Part shown: piece by piece, positions 1 through 11,582 of the stretch
How positions within the stretch are numbered: position 1 is the first letter of the stretch
Layout of the letters: each line of letters begins with the position of its first letter
Source of the DNA: Lichenostomus cassidix
Lineage: Eukaryota; Chordata; Aves; Passeriformes; Meliphagidae
Reading direction: 5' to 3'
Length of the DNA: 64,000 bases
Assembly (NCBI GenBank): GCA_008360975.2
Contig: CM039211.1
Span: 45,469,031-45,533,030 of the forward strand
Notes under the pieces: model-generated
The model's database searches: none
Told to the model about the DNA's origin: nothing
Seen by the model: only the letters and a program-made list of their open reading frames with translations
Program-made: the position numbers and the translations under genes

Positions 1-108
1 GGCAGGCAGGTAAACACCACACAGCTGCTCATTCACTACCCCCTGGTTCCCAGTTGGATGGGGGAAAGAATTGGAAAAAAAAAATATAATGGGCAAAGAT
101 TAAGACTG

Positions 109-114
109 TTTAAT
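109..114 (-). promoter_or_regulatory. LTR poly(A) signal ATTAAA
   Basis: ATTAAA on the minus strand lies about 185 bases downstream of the LTR TATA box, consistent with the end of the R region of a retroviral LTR. Confidence 0.55.
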
Positions 115-130
115 AGGAAAAGGAAGGGAA

Positions 131-174
131 AACAATAATAATAGCAATAATGTAGCAGCAATAATAATAATAAT
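131..174. repeat. Imperfect AAT microsatellite inside the LTR
   Basis: Runs of AAT interrupted by AGC-type units lie within the LTR; the longest uninterrupted run is about five units near 160-174. Probably an expansion after insertion, because LTRs of this family do not need it. Confidence 0.8.
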
Positions 175-294
175 AACAAGAAGAATAATTACAAAAGTAA
201 TCAAAACAAGGGATGTATACTGACATTTCTTACCACCCACGCTGATGCCTAGCCAATTCCTCAGCAACAGCTCTCCTACCAGCTTTTCCCCTGG

Positions 295-300
295 TTTATA
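295..300 (-). promoter_or_regulatory. LTR TATA box
   Basis: The minus strand reads TATAAA (context GCATATAAACC), about 290 bases inside the LTR from its 5' end at 587. This is a usual U3 position. Transcription would run leftward. Whether it is active cannot be told from the sequence. Confidence 0.6.
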
Positions 301-1344
301 TGCTGTGCATGACACTATATGTTGTGATATATCCCTGTGCTCACTTGGAGTCATCTGTCCTGGTCATGTCTCCTCTCAGCTTCTTGTGTTCTCCCAGTCT
401 CTTTGGTGTGAGGGTTGGTGGAGGGTTGGTCATAGACTGGTGTGTGGAAAGTCCTTGCCTTGTGGTAAGCACTATTTATTGGCAACTCAAACATCAGTGG
501 GTTATCAGCATTATTCTCATCCTAAATCAAAAATGCAGTATTTTATCAGCTACTAGGAAGAAAAATAACTCTATCCAGCCAAACACAGGATGCCAAGAGA
601 GGAAATATTGGAAAGACTCCCCTTATATTTAGTGGAAAGTGGTTAGAGACCATTAAAGATTCCAGTGTGGCTTTTGGAGAATTGGTGGTAGACCTTTGCA
701 TTGAGTTCTGTGAAAACAGATTAAGCTGATAGTCTATTGAAGGATGCAGAGCTGGGGCAGGTTGGGGGGTGTTGGGTGTCTGTTTGATACATGAAAATTC
801 TCTGTACTGAAAAAAGATTACATCTTGAAAAAAGATAGCTCAATAATTTCCAAATTTCAGAAAACAGCAGCTTATCAGTTGAGGTGTTTTCTTATATAGA
901 TTTCCCTAAATAATTTTTTGTATTAAGTTCTTATAAATATTGAGTACATTGGTAATTAATATTTGTCTACATTATATATCAGTGCGATCTATTGTAAATA
1001 TGTTATATACTTTTATTACTTCTCTATTTTGTACACAGAAATATTACCCAGAAGTTGGAATAATCTTAAAATAAAATGAGAAAAATCTGCAAAGCAATCA
1101 CAGGAGCTTTGTAAACCCAAGAGATAACTGTGGCCCTCTAATAAATAATGCCATCTGTTTTCTATTTAGCTAATGCATTTATGAATTCTACTGGTTTCTT
1201 ATTATTTGGTAGTTAGTAATAAATTATTGCAACATTTAATTGAAAAAACACTTGGTTTACGCCTTCATTTAGGAGAGTAATCTTTCAACATCTGACTGCA
1301 TAGCTACTCAGTGTGATAGGCAAATTTTCATTTGCAAGGATTAC

Positions 1345-1366
1345 ATGCAAATCAATTTATTTGCAT
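1345..1366. promoter_or_regulatory. Inverted pair of POU octamer motifs
   Basis: ATGCAAAT at 1345-1352 and its exact reverse complement ATTTGCAT at 1359-1366 are separated by six bases. ATGCAAAT is the established binding motif of OCT/POU-family transcription factors. A third related TTTGCA core lies at about 1330. The perfect dyad suggests a dimer site within a possible enhancer. Binding is inferred, not shown. Confidence 0.4.
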
Positions 1367-2391
1367 CCATAGTCCACTAATCTGCTTCTAAATTTATTCA
1401 TGCATAATAATAAAGTGATAAATTGATACCTTTAAGTTTGTTCTAAAGTTGAACACGTGCCACTTAGCTCTATTTCTAAGTACACTTTTTTCCTCCTTCT
1501 TAGTTCTCTTATAAACAGAGTGGTACATGTATTTGGAAGTTAGTGGTCCCATAATGGACAAAATGCATGTTGGAAATTATTTGCTGGTATAATAATGTGC
1601 TTTTGAAAATACTCTTGTCAATGAAAATAAAAAAAATAATGAGGTAGAATTAATCTAGATGGTCGCACAGCTGTTTTGAGGCATGTTTGGATTAGTTTAG
1701 TGTTATCAACAAGTGTAGGCAAATCGGTGCAGTGACACTCTTTGCAAGCTGTTTGACTAAATATCCAGTTGAGAAGAGTGCGGCTGGAATTCAAATAAAT
1801 ATATAACCAAACATTTTTTCATATTTCTGGTTTGTGCTCCTAAACACAGAAAAAAACTGACGTTCATCTATGGAAAATTTTGAATAGTATTCAATTGAAA
1901 AAAGAGTAGTAATTACATGATGAGGGATATTTTGCACAGGGAAATACAATAAAGTCTTATTCAATCTTCTGCCTTTTCCCTAGCATAGGTAAATTTTGTG
2001 TAAAATCCATTGTACACCTGCATTTACATGTAATACTGAAAATAGTTGAAACAGAAAAATACAAGAGCAGAGAACACGTATTTATGCCTCATGCATTGTA
2101 ATAAGACACCAGCCATGATGTCCAAGACATTTTAAAATTACTGTAATATTAACCTCCTTTATAAATAAGGTATAATTATTTCTGTAATAAATGCACAACA
2201 AGCACAAACAAGTACAAACTTAATGTCCTAGTGACAAAAAACATAAAAGGGCATTGCAGTATTGGGAAGGTGTTTTATATGAGTTAATACTTCTGAAATA
2301 TTTCTCTACGTTCACATTCTTCTTTTGTTTGTATTGGTAAGCTAAGAGAGATCACTAAGTGTAAATTTGTGATATGTTAACTAAAGTTAAC

Positions 2392-2435
2392 TATGATTTA
2401 AATATGATTTAACTATGAGTTAAATATGATTTAAA
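2392..2435 (+). repeat. 11-bp minisatellite, four units
   Basis: Four back-to-back copies of TATGATTTAAA: 2392-2402 perfect, 2403-2413 with a final C, 2414-2424 with one internal G, 2425-2435 perfect. Similar TTAAC/AGTTAA words on both sides suggest an older, wider array. Confidence 0.85.
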
Positions 2436-3231
2436 TACAAATTTTAAAAATTTTAGTTAATTACAAATAAATTTAATTAAATGTATTAATTACACTGCAC
2501 AGGACAATATATTAAATAGTTCAGTTTTATCTTTGCTTTAAAATTTTTTTATTCTTGGACTATGAAAGAAAGGTTTTCCTTTACTGATCTATTATTCTTT
2601 ATTGTTCAGCACATGGCAGTAGCCTCACACCCAATTTCATTAGTATCTCTGCTTTTCTATCGTTCGAGACTTTTGTTTTCAGTTTGTGAATACAAACCTT
2701 ATTCACAGGTTAAGAGCTTAAGGTAGCATTTCAGTATGTTCAAATGACATAAGTGTCTGGTGTGGAAAGAGAATTACATTTCAGAAATAAAAAATAATAT
2801 TTTTCTGGTCATACACCTTAAGAAATACACTTGTGAAGGTGAGTGCCTTGTGATTCTGGAGCTTAGAAGAACACAGTACTTCCATAGACTCCATATAATT
2901 GGAGATTAAAAAAGGCTCTTGGTAAACAGGCATAATTGTCAAGAAATTATTTTGAATGTGATAAGAAAACGTTATGTGAAAGGTACAAACACATCCACAA
3001 TGTATTATGTCCTGCCTAAATGGAAGAATTGGTGTAAGTGACAAAAGTGTTTTATTCCGTTTCATTAATTCACAGTTCCAGTTCTGTCTGTTATGCTTCT
3101 ATAAGCCTTGCATTTTGAGGACAGTTATTCATCACTGCTGGGTAAGATTATGATGCTGACACAGCTGGATTTTAGTGTTACTGTTGTTAACAGGCACAAT
3201 TTTGAAAATTTGTTTTCAGAATACACCCACT

Positions 3232-4307
3232 TGTAGTGGGTAGTCCTTGGCTGACTGCCACGTGTCCATCAAGCTACTCTAACATTCCATTCCTCGTCTG
3301 GACAGGGGAGAAAATACAATCAAAAGCTCATAGGTCAAGATAAGGACTGGCAGAGATCACTCACCAATTACTATCATAGGCAAAATAAACTCTGCTTTAA
3401 TGAATTAATTTAGTTAATTACCAATCAAATTAGAATAGAATAATGAGAAATTAACCCAGATCTTGAAAACACCTTCAGAGGCTTAATTCAGCTCCCAGTT
3501 TCTCTCCCTCTTTCCCCCGAGTGACAAAGTGGGATGGAAAATGTAAGTTAGCATCATTTAATCACACATTGTTTCTGTTGCTCACTCTTCATCAGAGGGA
3601 AGATTCCTCATGCTTTTCTCCTCCAGTGTGGTGTCTCTCCATGATCTTTCTCGGTGTGAAAGACTGCAGTTTTTCATGAACTGCTCCAGCCTGAGTAGTT
3701 GCACAGGAGTGAGTCCATCACGAACAGGCTGCTCCAGTGTGGGTATCCCATAATATTATCACAATTCCTGCCAGCATCCCTGCTCCACTGGATTCCCCAG
3801 TCCGTGGGGTCACAGGTCTTGCTGAGAGCCTGGTCCAGCATGGTCTTCCCATAGGGTCACATCCATCTTCTACCTGCTCCAGCATGGAGTCCTGCAAGAG
3901 CTGCAGGTTGATTTCTGTTCCACCTTGGCCCTCCACAGGCTGCAGTGAGGCAGCCTGCCTCGCCAAGGTCTTCATTCTGGGCTTCAGGGGAATCTCTGGT
4001 CTACTGCTTGAAGCACCACCCCCCTGACTTTCTTCACTGACCTTGGTTCTGCAGGACTGTTTCATGCACATATTCTCACTCTTCACTTACAACTGCTGCT
4101 GCTCAGCAGCTTTTCCCCATCTGGAATCTCTTATCCCAGAGGCATCAGCCACTGTTGCTGATGGGCCCAGCCTTGGCCAGTGTGTCTTGGCACCATCTGG
4201 CATTGGTTCTATCAGACATAAAGGATATTTCCAGCAGCTTCTCACAGAAATCATCCCTTCAGTAGCTTCACCACTACCAAAGGCTTGCCACTCAAACCCA
4301 ATGTACG
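3232..4307 (-). mobile_element. Long avian ERV LTR (ERVL-like), solo, degraded
   Basis: This roughly 1.1-kb block matches in pattern a common avian LTR with many repeated 'TGCTCCAGC...' and 'CACAGGCTGCAG' phrases. The left edge starts TGTAGTGGG (TG boundary) and the right edge ends near CAAACCCAATGTACG, where the terminal CA seems to have decayed. The four bases CACT occur just outside both edges (3228-3231 and 4308-4311), a weak hint of a target-site duplication. Minus orientation is taken from the related copy at 33093, whose poly(A) signal is preserved on that strand. Here neither TATA box nor AATAAA is intact. The open frames in it (for instance 3718-4086 minus) are shadows of the GC-richer LTR. 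The exact family name and class are uncertain. Confidence 0.75.
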
Positions 4308-7300
4308 CACTTTCAATTCTGCTTAATATACATCAATTATTTTATTCTAGAACTTGAACTTCGTCCTAATAAGATTTTCAGAAATAATTAAATAAAGTAG
4401 CTCACCTGCACAACGCATTTAAGGATTTTAAGGTTTCCTTGACTAAAATACACAGTATCTATTTTCTGTCTTTTTGACTATTTGGGTTCAAAGCAAAATT
4501 TCATTACCTCATCAGAAATTTGCAGTCAATAGCTGATGTCACCAATGATGAAAGAATATCCTTCTCTGTCAATCTCTCTTTAGATCTAAGTATCTAAAGC
4601 TTTATCAAATAACTTTAATAAATTCTTCATCAGCACTTAAATCTGCAAGGCATTCTGCCAGACACTTCAAGTGGGGAAAATTTGAGTGTTAAAATAATGA
4701 GGCTCATAAAGGATTAGGGGAAAAATGATAGTTTATACAGCATTTCAAAAAATGATTGGATATTGACAGAATGTAATGATGGTTGTAACATCAGTTTCCT
4801 GAGGAAGATTAAGATATTTTAGGTTTATTCACAGTCTTCCAAGTACTGAGGTACTTCCTTGAGATGATAGAAGCCCAACTATTCTCTGTGCTTACAGTCT
4901 TCTGTACCATAACCCAGATTTAAGAAAATCATTTGCTGAAACAACATGGCTTTTGCCAGGTATTCTCTTCCTTGCCCACAATTTTTCCTCTAGAAGTTAG
5001 AATTTGTTTCCTTTATTCTCTAGATCTTTTTGGCAGGTGATATTCTTCTCTGCTTTTTAAGGAATCCAAGTCCACCATATTGATTGCCAGGTTAAACTGA
5101 TAATTAGATAAGATGCAGTTAGATAGGATCAAATTAGTTACTTGATTTGCATGTAATGAGTGAGAACAGGACTGATAAAAATGGCTTTGTTCTTTGACAT
5201 AGATTGCAAACAATGTTAAACCTGACTTGACTGATATTAATAAAGGAGATGGCAAATGTGATAAAGACAAAGATTGTTTAATTTTGTGGGATCTAAGAAT
5301 TTGGCCATGTTGAATTCATATAATAACTGCTGTCCAAAGCGATCCTGTCACTGAAATTTATTCTGTAGCAATTTTCTGTGTTTTCTTTTATGCTTTATCT
5401 ATTATATTTCAAAACAATGTATCACTTGAAAACACTTCCACAGCACACAGGAAATAGAAGTGCTTTTATTTGTATTGTGATAAAATTAGCAGTAGCACAC
5501 AGCCTTGCTTCTTATAGAAGACATGTATCATCACATTTTATGTTTCCTCTTTACATTGGATATATTCTATCTCATAAAGCAGACATCAACAGTCCCTTTC
5601 CCTGCTGCAGTTTACTCCATGGGAGTTAACACATTTATACACAAAAGCTTCCTTACCTCTCTTTTGTATCAAAAGTACAAAACACGTAAGGTAAGAGAGT
5701 TGAGATTTCTCCCTCCCTATAAAAAAATGAAATAAAAAATCGAGGAAACACAAAGAACAGAATTTTCAAAGCTGCCTGTGAAGGCTGGATACCTAGCTCC
5801 CTCTAGTCTCACAGACAACTTTGAAAAACTCAGGCTATGTTTTTTGGTGGTTTTTTTTCCCTTCTTACAGATGGTTTTAATTATTTATACAAGGCCTGTA
5901 AGATTATTCATTCCTTAATGATCTCTCTTTAGCATTTCACCAAATAACAGCTTTTCAGTTTTGTTGGTGTTACTTTGGCATGTGCCAAAATTATTACATA
6001 GCAATTTCTGGGTGATGTGAGCCACTCCTTTTTCTTGCTGTGTTTCAATACAATCAATGGGTAATGATGCTTTATATCATGAAAATAATTATTTTCAAAT
6101 GTGACAACCTCCTTTTCAGATGAAATGTGTTGGGTTTCACATTATTGCGTGGAATAATGTTATTGCTAAAGAACAGACAATAGGGGATCTTCAGCAGAAG
6201 CAGCTGAAGAAACATTTTTATTCAAAGCCTTTTTTGCTCTTTTTTTTTTTTTTAATTTGCTGACTGCCCATTAGGCCAATATGCAGTTTAGCCAGCAAAT
6301 TTCATTGATGACATGCATTAAGAGAATTCTAAGAAACAAAATGATAGACAGATATGGTGCCTTACTTTATGTTATTTCATTCCTTAGTTATATTTCTATG
6401 TGAGTCTTTCTTTACATAAAGAAGAAGATTTTAATATGATTGATTTTATTTTGTGATGTTCCAGGATCACTGAAATCTGTTAATGTGGTTACAAGTGTAT
6501 CTAAGTTGGTTTGATTTATATTTTTTTACCTTAATGGGTTTTAAAAAAAGAAATCTATTTTCTTTCTGCTGAAAAAAATAGATACATCTGAATAATGCAG
6601 CTCATTAATTAATTTCCCCATTTTGTGTGAACACAAGTGTAAAAATACAGTGAAATATTTTGGTTTGAAACAAAAATGAATTATTTCTGTATTTACGTAT
6701 AAAATTATTTTCCAATTTAAGATATTTTTTTGTTCCCTTTAGTAGTAAAAACAGTCAAAATCTTTTGTGGTGACTAAAAAGCTTTACTGAGATGAAGTAA
6801 TATTTTGATTTTTTTTTTATTTACTAGACAAAGTTAAAATAAACAAAAATATCTTATCTTTTGGAAATGCTACCATGAATCTTTAACTAGGAAGTCAATA
6901 CATTAATTTACTTTTCATAATAGGCCCTCAGTTTTTATAAACTTGAAAAATACATGTGTTACATCTCTTAAGGTCAAATATATTCAGTGGGTGTGTCCAA
7001 AAGCTAATCAGAGTATTATATTATTAAGAGCAAATGTACTTGACTAGTGGTAACAGCAGTTTTTTTTTTTTTTTGTTTGGTTTGTTTTGGTGAATATAGG
7101 TGATCAGCTCTATTACAGATGAAAGGAATAAAGAATATGTATGCATACCTGATGACATAGTTGCTTTCTAACAGAAATTGGATCAGTTTAGGTCGCTTTG
7201 AATTAGGGTGCACTAGAAAGCACAAACTGGATTCCTTCCATATGTTACAATGCTGGAAGACAGGTACTAGAACTGTACTTAATTCATAGTGAAAAGAGAA

Positions 7301-8751
7301 AAACAAAATATCTGAAATCCGTCTACCATGAAGTCTGGACCTTCAGCACCAAATGTTTCTGTCTACAGATCAGAGCTCTTTGACCTAGTTGGTAGTGTAG
7401 ATGTGCCTTCAGTGGTCCAGTGTTAGCATCTAATGTAGGAAAATAAACACTTCCAGTCTACCAGTAGACAGAGAGCTAAGGAGATGTTGTCATGGAAGGC
7501 CAAAAAGGAAAAGAACTGAACAGCAAATTCTTAGTTTCCTAGATGGAATGGTTTTCTGTGTGGATTTGTCCCACAGTTGGACAAACAGGTGTATGTTAAA
7601 TGAAGCAAGCAAAGGTTACTGCTTCTCCTGCTAGTAATCCAGGCAGCCAGTTTATGAATCCAGGCCTCTTATGTAGTCAATGGAGAGAGTCTGTTCAGGA
7701 ATTAAAGCGCTTTCAGTCACCCTCCAGAGTATCCACTGAGGACATAAAGAGCTCATATTTTACTCTATATATAGACAGAATTTTCATGTATCTGTACAAA
7801 TAACTAATCTCAGGTCAGTGGTGCAGAAACCTTTTAAAGGAGAATAATGCCTTCACACATGCAATTTTAGGTACCAGAGGGCCCATTTTATGTTGCTTTT
7901 TGGGGTTTTTTTAAGCAGTAGTTAAAATCTGTTACATTATTTTTAAAAGTAGGAGGGAATATAAAATCTTACTTTTTTTCCCCTGTAATTAATTGCAGTA
8001 CTGGTACAGGCTATATTTCCTTGCACATTTCTTTGTGTGAAGAGAGGGAAAACTAGTAAGAAGGATAAATTAGAAAGATGTGAATGAGGTTATCTTGGGC
8101 TACTTAAAAGGAGAAAGTATAATGACAGGAAACAGGCCTTATTTTCTAAAACCAAATATGGCTGTTTGTTTTCTATTTAGTCATTTGTAAAGCAGCATAT
8201 CTCATGTTAAACATTCTATTAGGGTTTCCCCAATTTTATTTTTTAAATATTGTATGAAACGTGACATATTTGTAACACAATAATACTACTGATATGTAGT
8301 AAAATGTGAATTGTAAGACTTATCTAGAATAAGTTCAGAATATAGTTTTCTTATACTGGTTCATTTAAACATTGATGGGGAAAGGTCTACAACTACTCTG
8401 GAGATGCATAAATCTCACTAACAAATTTGGCAACATTATTTCTATTTCTGATTATTTTTTCTGTTTGACAGCTCATGTATATTTTACTTACACAGGAATA
8501 CTTGATATCTGTCTAAAGAAAATCTCATTGTGAGCCCTTACAAAAAATAAGTGTAAAAGTGGCAGCTGTTTCCTTCTGATATCGTATGTTTTTAATAAGC
8601 ATTAATATTTGTGATGCTAAGATTCCATCTCTGAGGCCATATATGTGGCATTGTATTTTGAAACAGAAAGCATTTTTTTCAAACTTCTTTTTATACTATA
8701 GATGTCTGTATTTGTGCTTAGTTCTATGACAAAGTTTCTTCCCCATTTAAA

Positions 8752-8792
8752 TTTTAAATTATGTAAGGAATAAAGCTTTTTAAATTATGTAA
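8752..8792 (+). repeat. Short direct repeat, 15 bp with 26-bp period
   Basis: TTTTAAATTATGTAA occurs at 8752-8766 and again at 8778-8792, both followed by purine-rich A/G sequence, consistent with a small local duplication. Confidence 0.75.
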
Positions 8793-9283
8793 AGAAAGAG
8801 GGATAAGGATAGGTACAGCTAGATTTCTTATTCATACCCAATGTATAACACAAATCTAAAGTATAATTACTATGTAAAGTTTTCAGGGTATCTCAGAATA
8901 TTAACTCATCACTTGTGAAGTCCATTATATGCATAAAATACTCTGGAATATCCTACACTATTTCTAACCCCTTTCCCTTGTCTTTCTCTCTTAAGAAATT
9001 GACTTTTATAGATAAAAAGCTAGGTCTGCTAGAGCTGATGTCAGAAATGACTAAACTTCAATGGACTCACAATTTTCATTTTCGCTAGTGTTTTGTTATG
9101 AATGTGTTCATGTGAATATGAATCAATTGAAGGATGATGTGCACTATTAAGTAACTACAGCTGTGAACTGATATTCTTGTTTTACCTGCAGGACAGGTGC
9201 AACCTTATCATAATCAGTGCTTCCTTGTATAGGTACAATAAAACTAGGAAGCATCCATGTACGGTGAATTTAGCTGATTTTTG

Positions 9284-9289
9284 TTAGCC
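9284..9289 (+). repeat. Left target-site duplication of the solo LTR
   Basis: TTAGCC directly precedes the LTR terminus TGTTG. It matches TTAGCT at 9853-9858 in five of six bases. Confidence 0.7.
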
Positions 9290-9505
9290 TGTTGCGGTTT
9301 AAAGGATGTTATAGCAGACTTTACTGGAGCATCTCTGCCCAGCCTGGTTCAGCGCCTCAGCGCTCCAAACCCTCTGTCCCAGGGCTGGACACTGCGCTCT
9401 CACCAGCTGGGGAGCCATAAGGCTAGCTCTGGTTTTGTCTGCTGTTCCACAACCGGCAGTGGTAAACGAGGCAGGCAGGGTCTACACAAGGTGTCCATGG
9501 AAGGT

Positions 9506-9511
9506 TTTATT
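9506..9511 (-). promoter_or_regulatory. Solo LTR poly(A) signal AATAAA
   Basis: AATAAA on the minus strand about 130 bases downstream of the TATA box, defining the R region end of the LTR. Confidence 0.7.
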
Positions 9512-9556
9512 CACATGGCTGCACCACAGGCCAAAGACCTCCCCTGGTGCACAGAC

Positions 9557-9623
9557 CATGTGCCTAGACAACCACATGTGCATAGACAACCACATGCATA
9601 AACTACATGTGCATAGACAACAA
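9557..9623 (+). repeat. 18-bp tandem repeat downstream of the LTR promoter
   Basis: Units beginning CATGTGC(A/C)TAGACAAC: 9557-9574, 9575-9592, a shortened 13-base unit at 9593-9605, and 9606-9623. The array covers the predicted transcription start and early R region of the solo LTR. Confidence 0.85.
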
Positions 9624-9642
9624 GATAGCAGAGGGTGAGGGG

Positions 9643-9650
9643 TTTTATAG
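9643..9650 (-). promoter_or_regulatory. Solo LTR TATA box
   Basis: CTATAAAA on the minus strand, with a GC box about 60 bases upstream. Initiation would be expected near 9615-9620, at the edge of the 18-bp tandem repeat. Transcription would run leftward into the single-copy DNA. Confidence 0.7.
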
Positions 9651-9852
9651 GGAGACAGGGGGGTGGGACAGCACATTCGCCCAGTGGTGTCTGGGCATAG
9701 GGGCAGTGCATGGGCGGAGTTAGGGTACAAGAACCAAAAGGGAAAACCTGAGGGTGTGGCCAGGGCCACAGCGGGTGGAGAAAGGCAGAACAATAGGCCA
9801 TGGGTAAACACATTAAGAAATAGGTGTGGGACCTGCAGCTATTATCACAACA

Positions 9853-9858
9853 TTAGCT
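9853..9858 (+). repeat. Right target-site duplication of the solo LTR
   Basis: TTAGCT directly follows the terminal CAACA of the LTR and pairs with the left copy at 9284-9289. Confidence 0.7.
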
Positions 9859-11582
9859 GTTCACCCAATAGCAGAAGATACATCAGCTGTGGAGTTCTAT
9901 TTTAGATTTTGCATTTCAGACTGTAAAATGCAGTCCTACAGGACTTTGTTTTCAATACTTTTTCTGTTCTTTTCAGCAAAGAACTGTAAAAGAAAGTTCT
10001 GCTGTTTGTCCATAGATCATTTGGAATTGGTGAAATGATTTCATCAACTTACACAAAATAAATGCTTATTCATTGCAAAGAAAAATAAGTCAACGTAATC
10101 TTGTTTATTATATGTTTATAATAAATCAGACTTTAAGGTTGCAATCATGTTAACACAATTTAATACTGTATAATAGTCTATTAATAAAACGAGTGACATT
10201 ATAAGATTGTGGCAATTAGTTTGCACATCAAGAAAATCTTCACATATTAGTAGTTTTGCTTATAATGAAAACTCCCCATGTACTTCACCAAGCAGACTCA
10301 TGCTACACCACTTCACCTTGATTCAGAATTTTATGCTTTCCTACAAAAGTTAGCAAATGAGCAAACAAGAGCACAGATGTCCAAACTTTAAAAACGAGAG
10401 GATTGCTGTGACCTTCTTCATTCCCTGCTAAGCTGTGTGTAAAGAATGCATATCAACATCTTCATGTCCACAATGTTGTTAATCTAGTTCAAGAATGTAT
10501 GAATGTAAAATTTGCATTGCAGCCATAACAATGCCATTTTGTAATATTGAATAAAAATCTGGTAACACTTTACAATAAGTGGCTAATCATTGCTTCTTTG
10601 GTAGCTATTTCAATAATATTATTTCAGATAAAATGATTTGGCATAACTGTATATATAATATAGAACTGCTTAAAAGTCATCTTTTTTGTCTTATGTTCCT
10701 TATTGGACATTTTTCAAAAATTGAGGGGAAGTCATCTACTGACTGAAGAAGGAAGAGATTGTTCGTATAAGTTGTGAACCATATTATTATTTTTAAATAA
10801 AACAAGTAATTTGTGATATGATTTGGATAGGCAGTGCTAAAATGAGTAGGGAGAAAATGACAAAGACTATGTATAAACAGCAAGAATTCATGTGCTGTGA
10901 CCTGACTGAATCATAATGGTCAGACATAGAACTGATGTGTATAAGAATAAAAGTGTGTTATCCTGAAAAGAAATATGTTTCATTTTTCTGGATTAATAAC
11001 TTTACTGTCTTGGTATTCATGCATGCATTATTTGGGTTATGGATATCATTTTATCGAACACTATTAACATAGTTTAAGGAAAAAGGTACAGGTATCCTGA
11101 AGATAGAGAATATGGACATTAAGATAATATTAAAAAGCAGTAATTGTAGACAAATTTTTAAGAGTTTCAGAGATTATTTCAAGGCTCAAGAGGGATGATA
11201 TTCTCAGTAAGAACAAAATTATAATTGGCCTACTCATGCAAGTAGCTCTCCTGAAACCAATAGGATTATTCAGGTAAACCAGGCCAGTTGTCCTTATTAG
11301 ATCAGGATTGGACTACTGAACTATTTTAAAGGTTCCCAGAACAGTACAATCTTTTTGCACAATAATTTGAGCTTAATTTTTCTGGCATGCAGAACAATAA
11401 TTCTGTGTTTCTGATTTCAAAACAAAACAGATGTATATGTTTCCATCCTCCTCCTCCTTTATTTCCCAGTGCATATTACCCTGTGAATAGCACTGACTGT
11501 AGGAAGGTTGGCTAACAGATGCCACAGACCTGATTTTAGCTGACTGTTTCTTATGATTATTTCAAGCTCAGCCTGTTCTATC

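Larger units (their letters stand above)
1..587 (-). mobile_element. Avian endogenous retrovirus LTR, cut by the window edge
   Basis: The block resembles a widespread avian ERV LTR family that I recognise by overall pattern. Read on the minus strand, it starts at the CA/TG boundary at 586-587 (the + strand reads AGCCAAACACA), has a TATA box (TATAAA, minus, 295-300) and an ATTAAA poly(A) signal (minus, 109-114). This order of promoter then poly(A) signal fixes the orientation. The far (3') end lies outside the window, probably by a few tens of bases. An imperfect AAT-repeat expansion sits at about 131-174, beyond the TATA box in the transcribed part. No gag, pol or env sequence follows within the window, so this may be a solo LTR or one end of a provirus to the left. 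The short open frames across it are not coding. Confidence 0.82.
588..3231. other. Single-copy AT-rich DNA, no gene
   Basis: No coding frame or recognisable interspersed repeat is seen. The part from about 1080 to 1420 has higher sequence complexity and paired POU octamers (separate entry), so it may be a conserved non-coding element. An 11-bp minisatellite lies at 2392-2435. A 94-codon minus frame at 2781-3065 has no recognisable domain and is regarded as chance. Confidence 0.6.
4308..9289. other. Single-copy AT-rich DNA, no gene
   Basis: Nothing coding or RNA-like is supported. Notable small items: T-tracts at 6241-6253 and 7060-7074, a seven-base hairpin (CTTCAGC/GCTGAAG) at about 6190-6210, and a 15-bp repeat (TTTTAAATTATGTAA) at 8752-8766 and 8778-8792. 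Short open frames (up to 96 codons) have no recognisable domains. Confidence 0.6.
9290..9852 (-). mobile_element. Complete solo LTR of an avian endogenous retrovirus
   Basis: The 563-bp block is GC-richer than its surroundings and has exact retroviral termini: TGTTG at 9290 and CAACA ending at 9852. It is flanked by TTAGC on both sides (9284-9288 and 9853-9857; at six bases TTAGCC versus TTAGCT, one mismatch), a target-site duplication. On the minus strand it has a GC box (GGGCGG on +, 9712-9717), a TATA box at 9643-9650 and AATAAA at 9506-9511, in the order U3, R, U5. A six-base duplication would fit a beta/ERVK or alpharetrovirus-like integrase; five would fit ERVL. No internal viral genes lie next to it, so it is the product of LTR-LTR recombination. 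Open frames through it are not coding. Confidence 0.88.

Noticed and set aside
1..587. Full provirus at the left edge
   Set aside because: Only LTR sequence is visible; what lies left of the window is unknown, and no internal genes appear to the right, where the LTR 5' boundary lies.
3718..4086. 122-codon minus-strand open frame
   Set aside because: Lies wholly inside the LTR at 3232-4307, which has no coding role.
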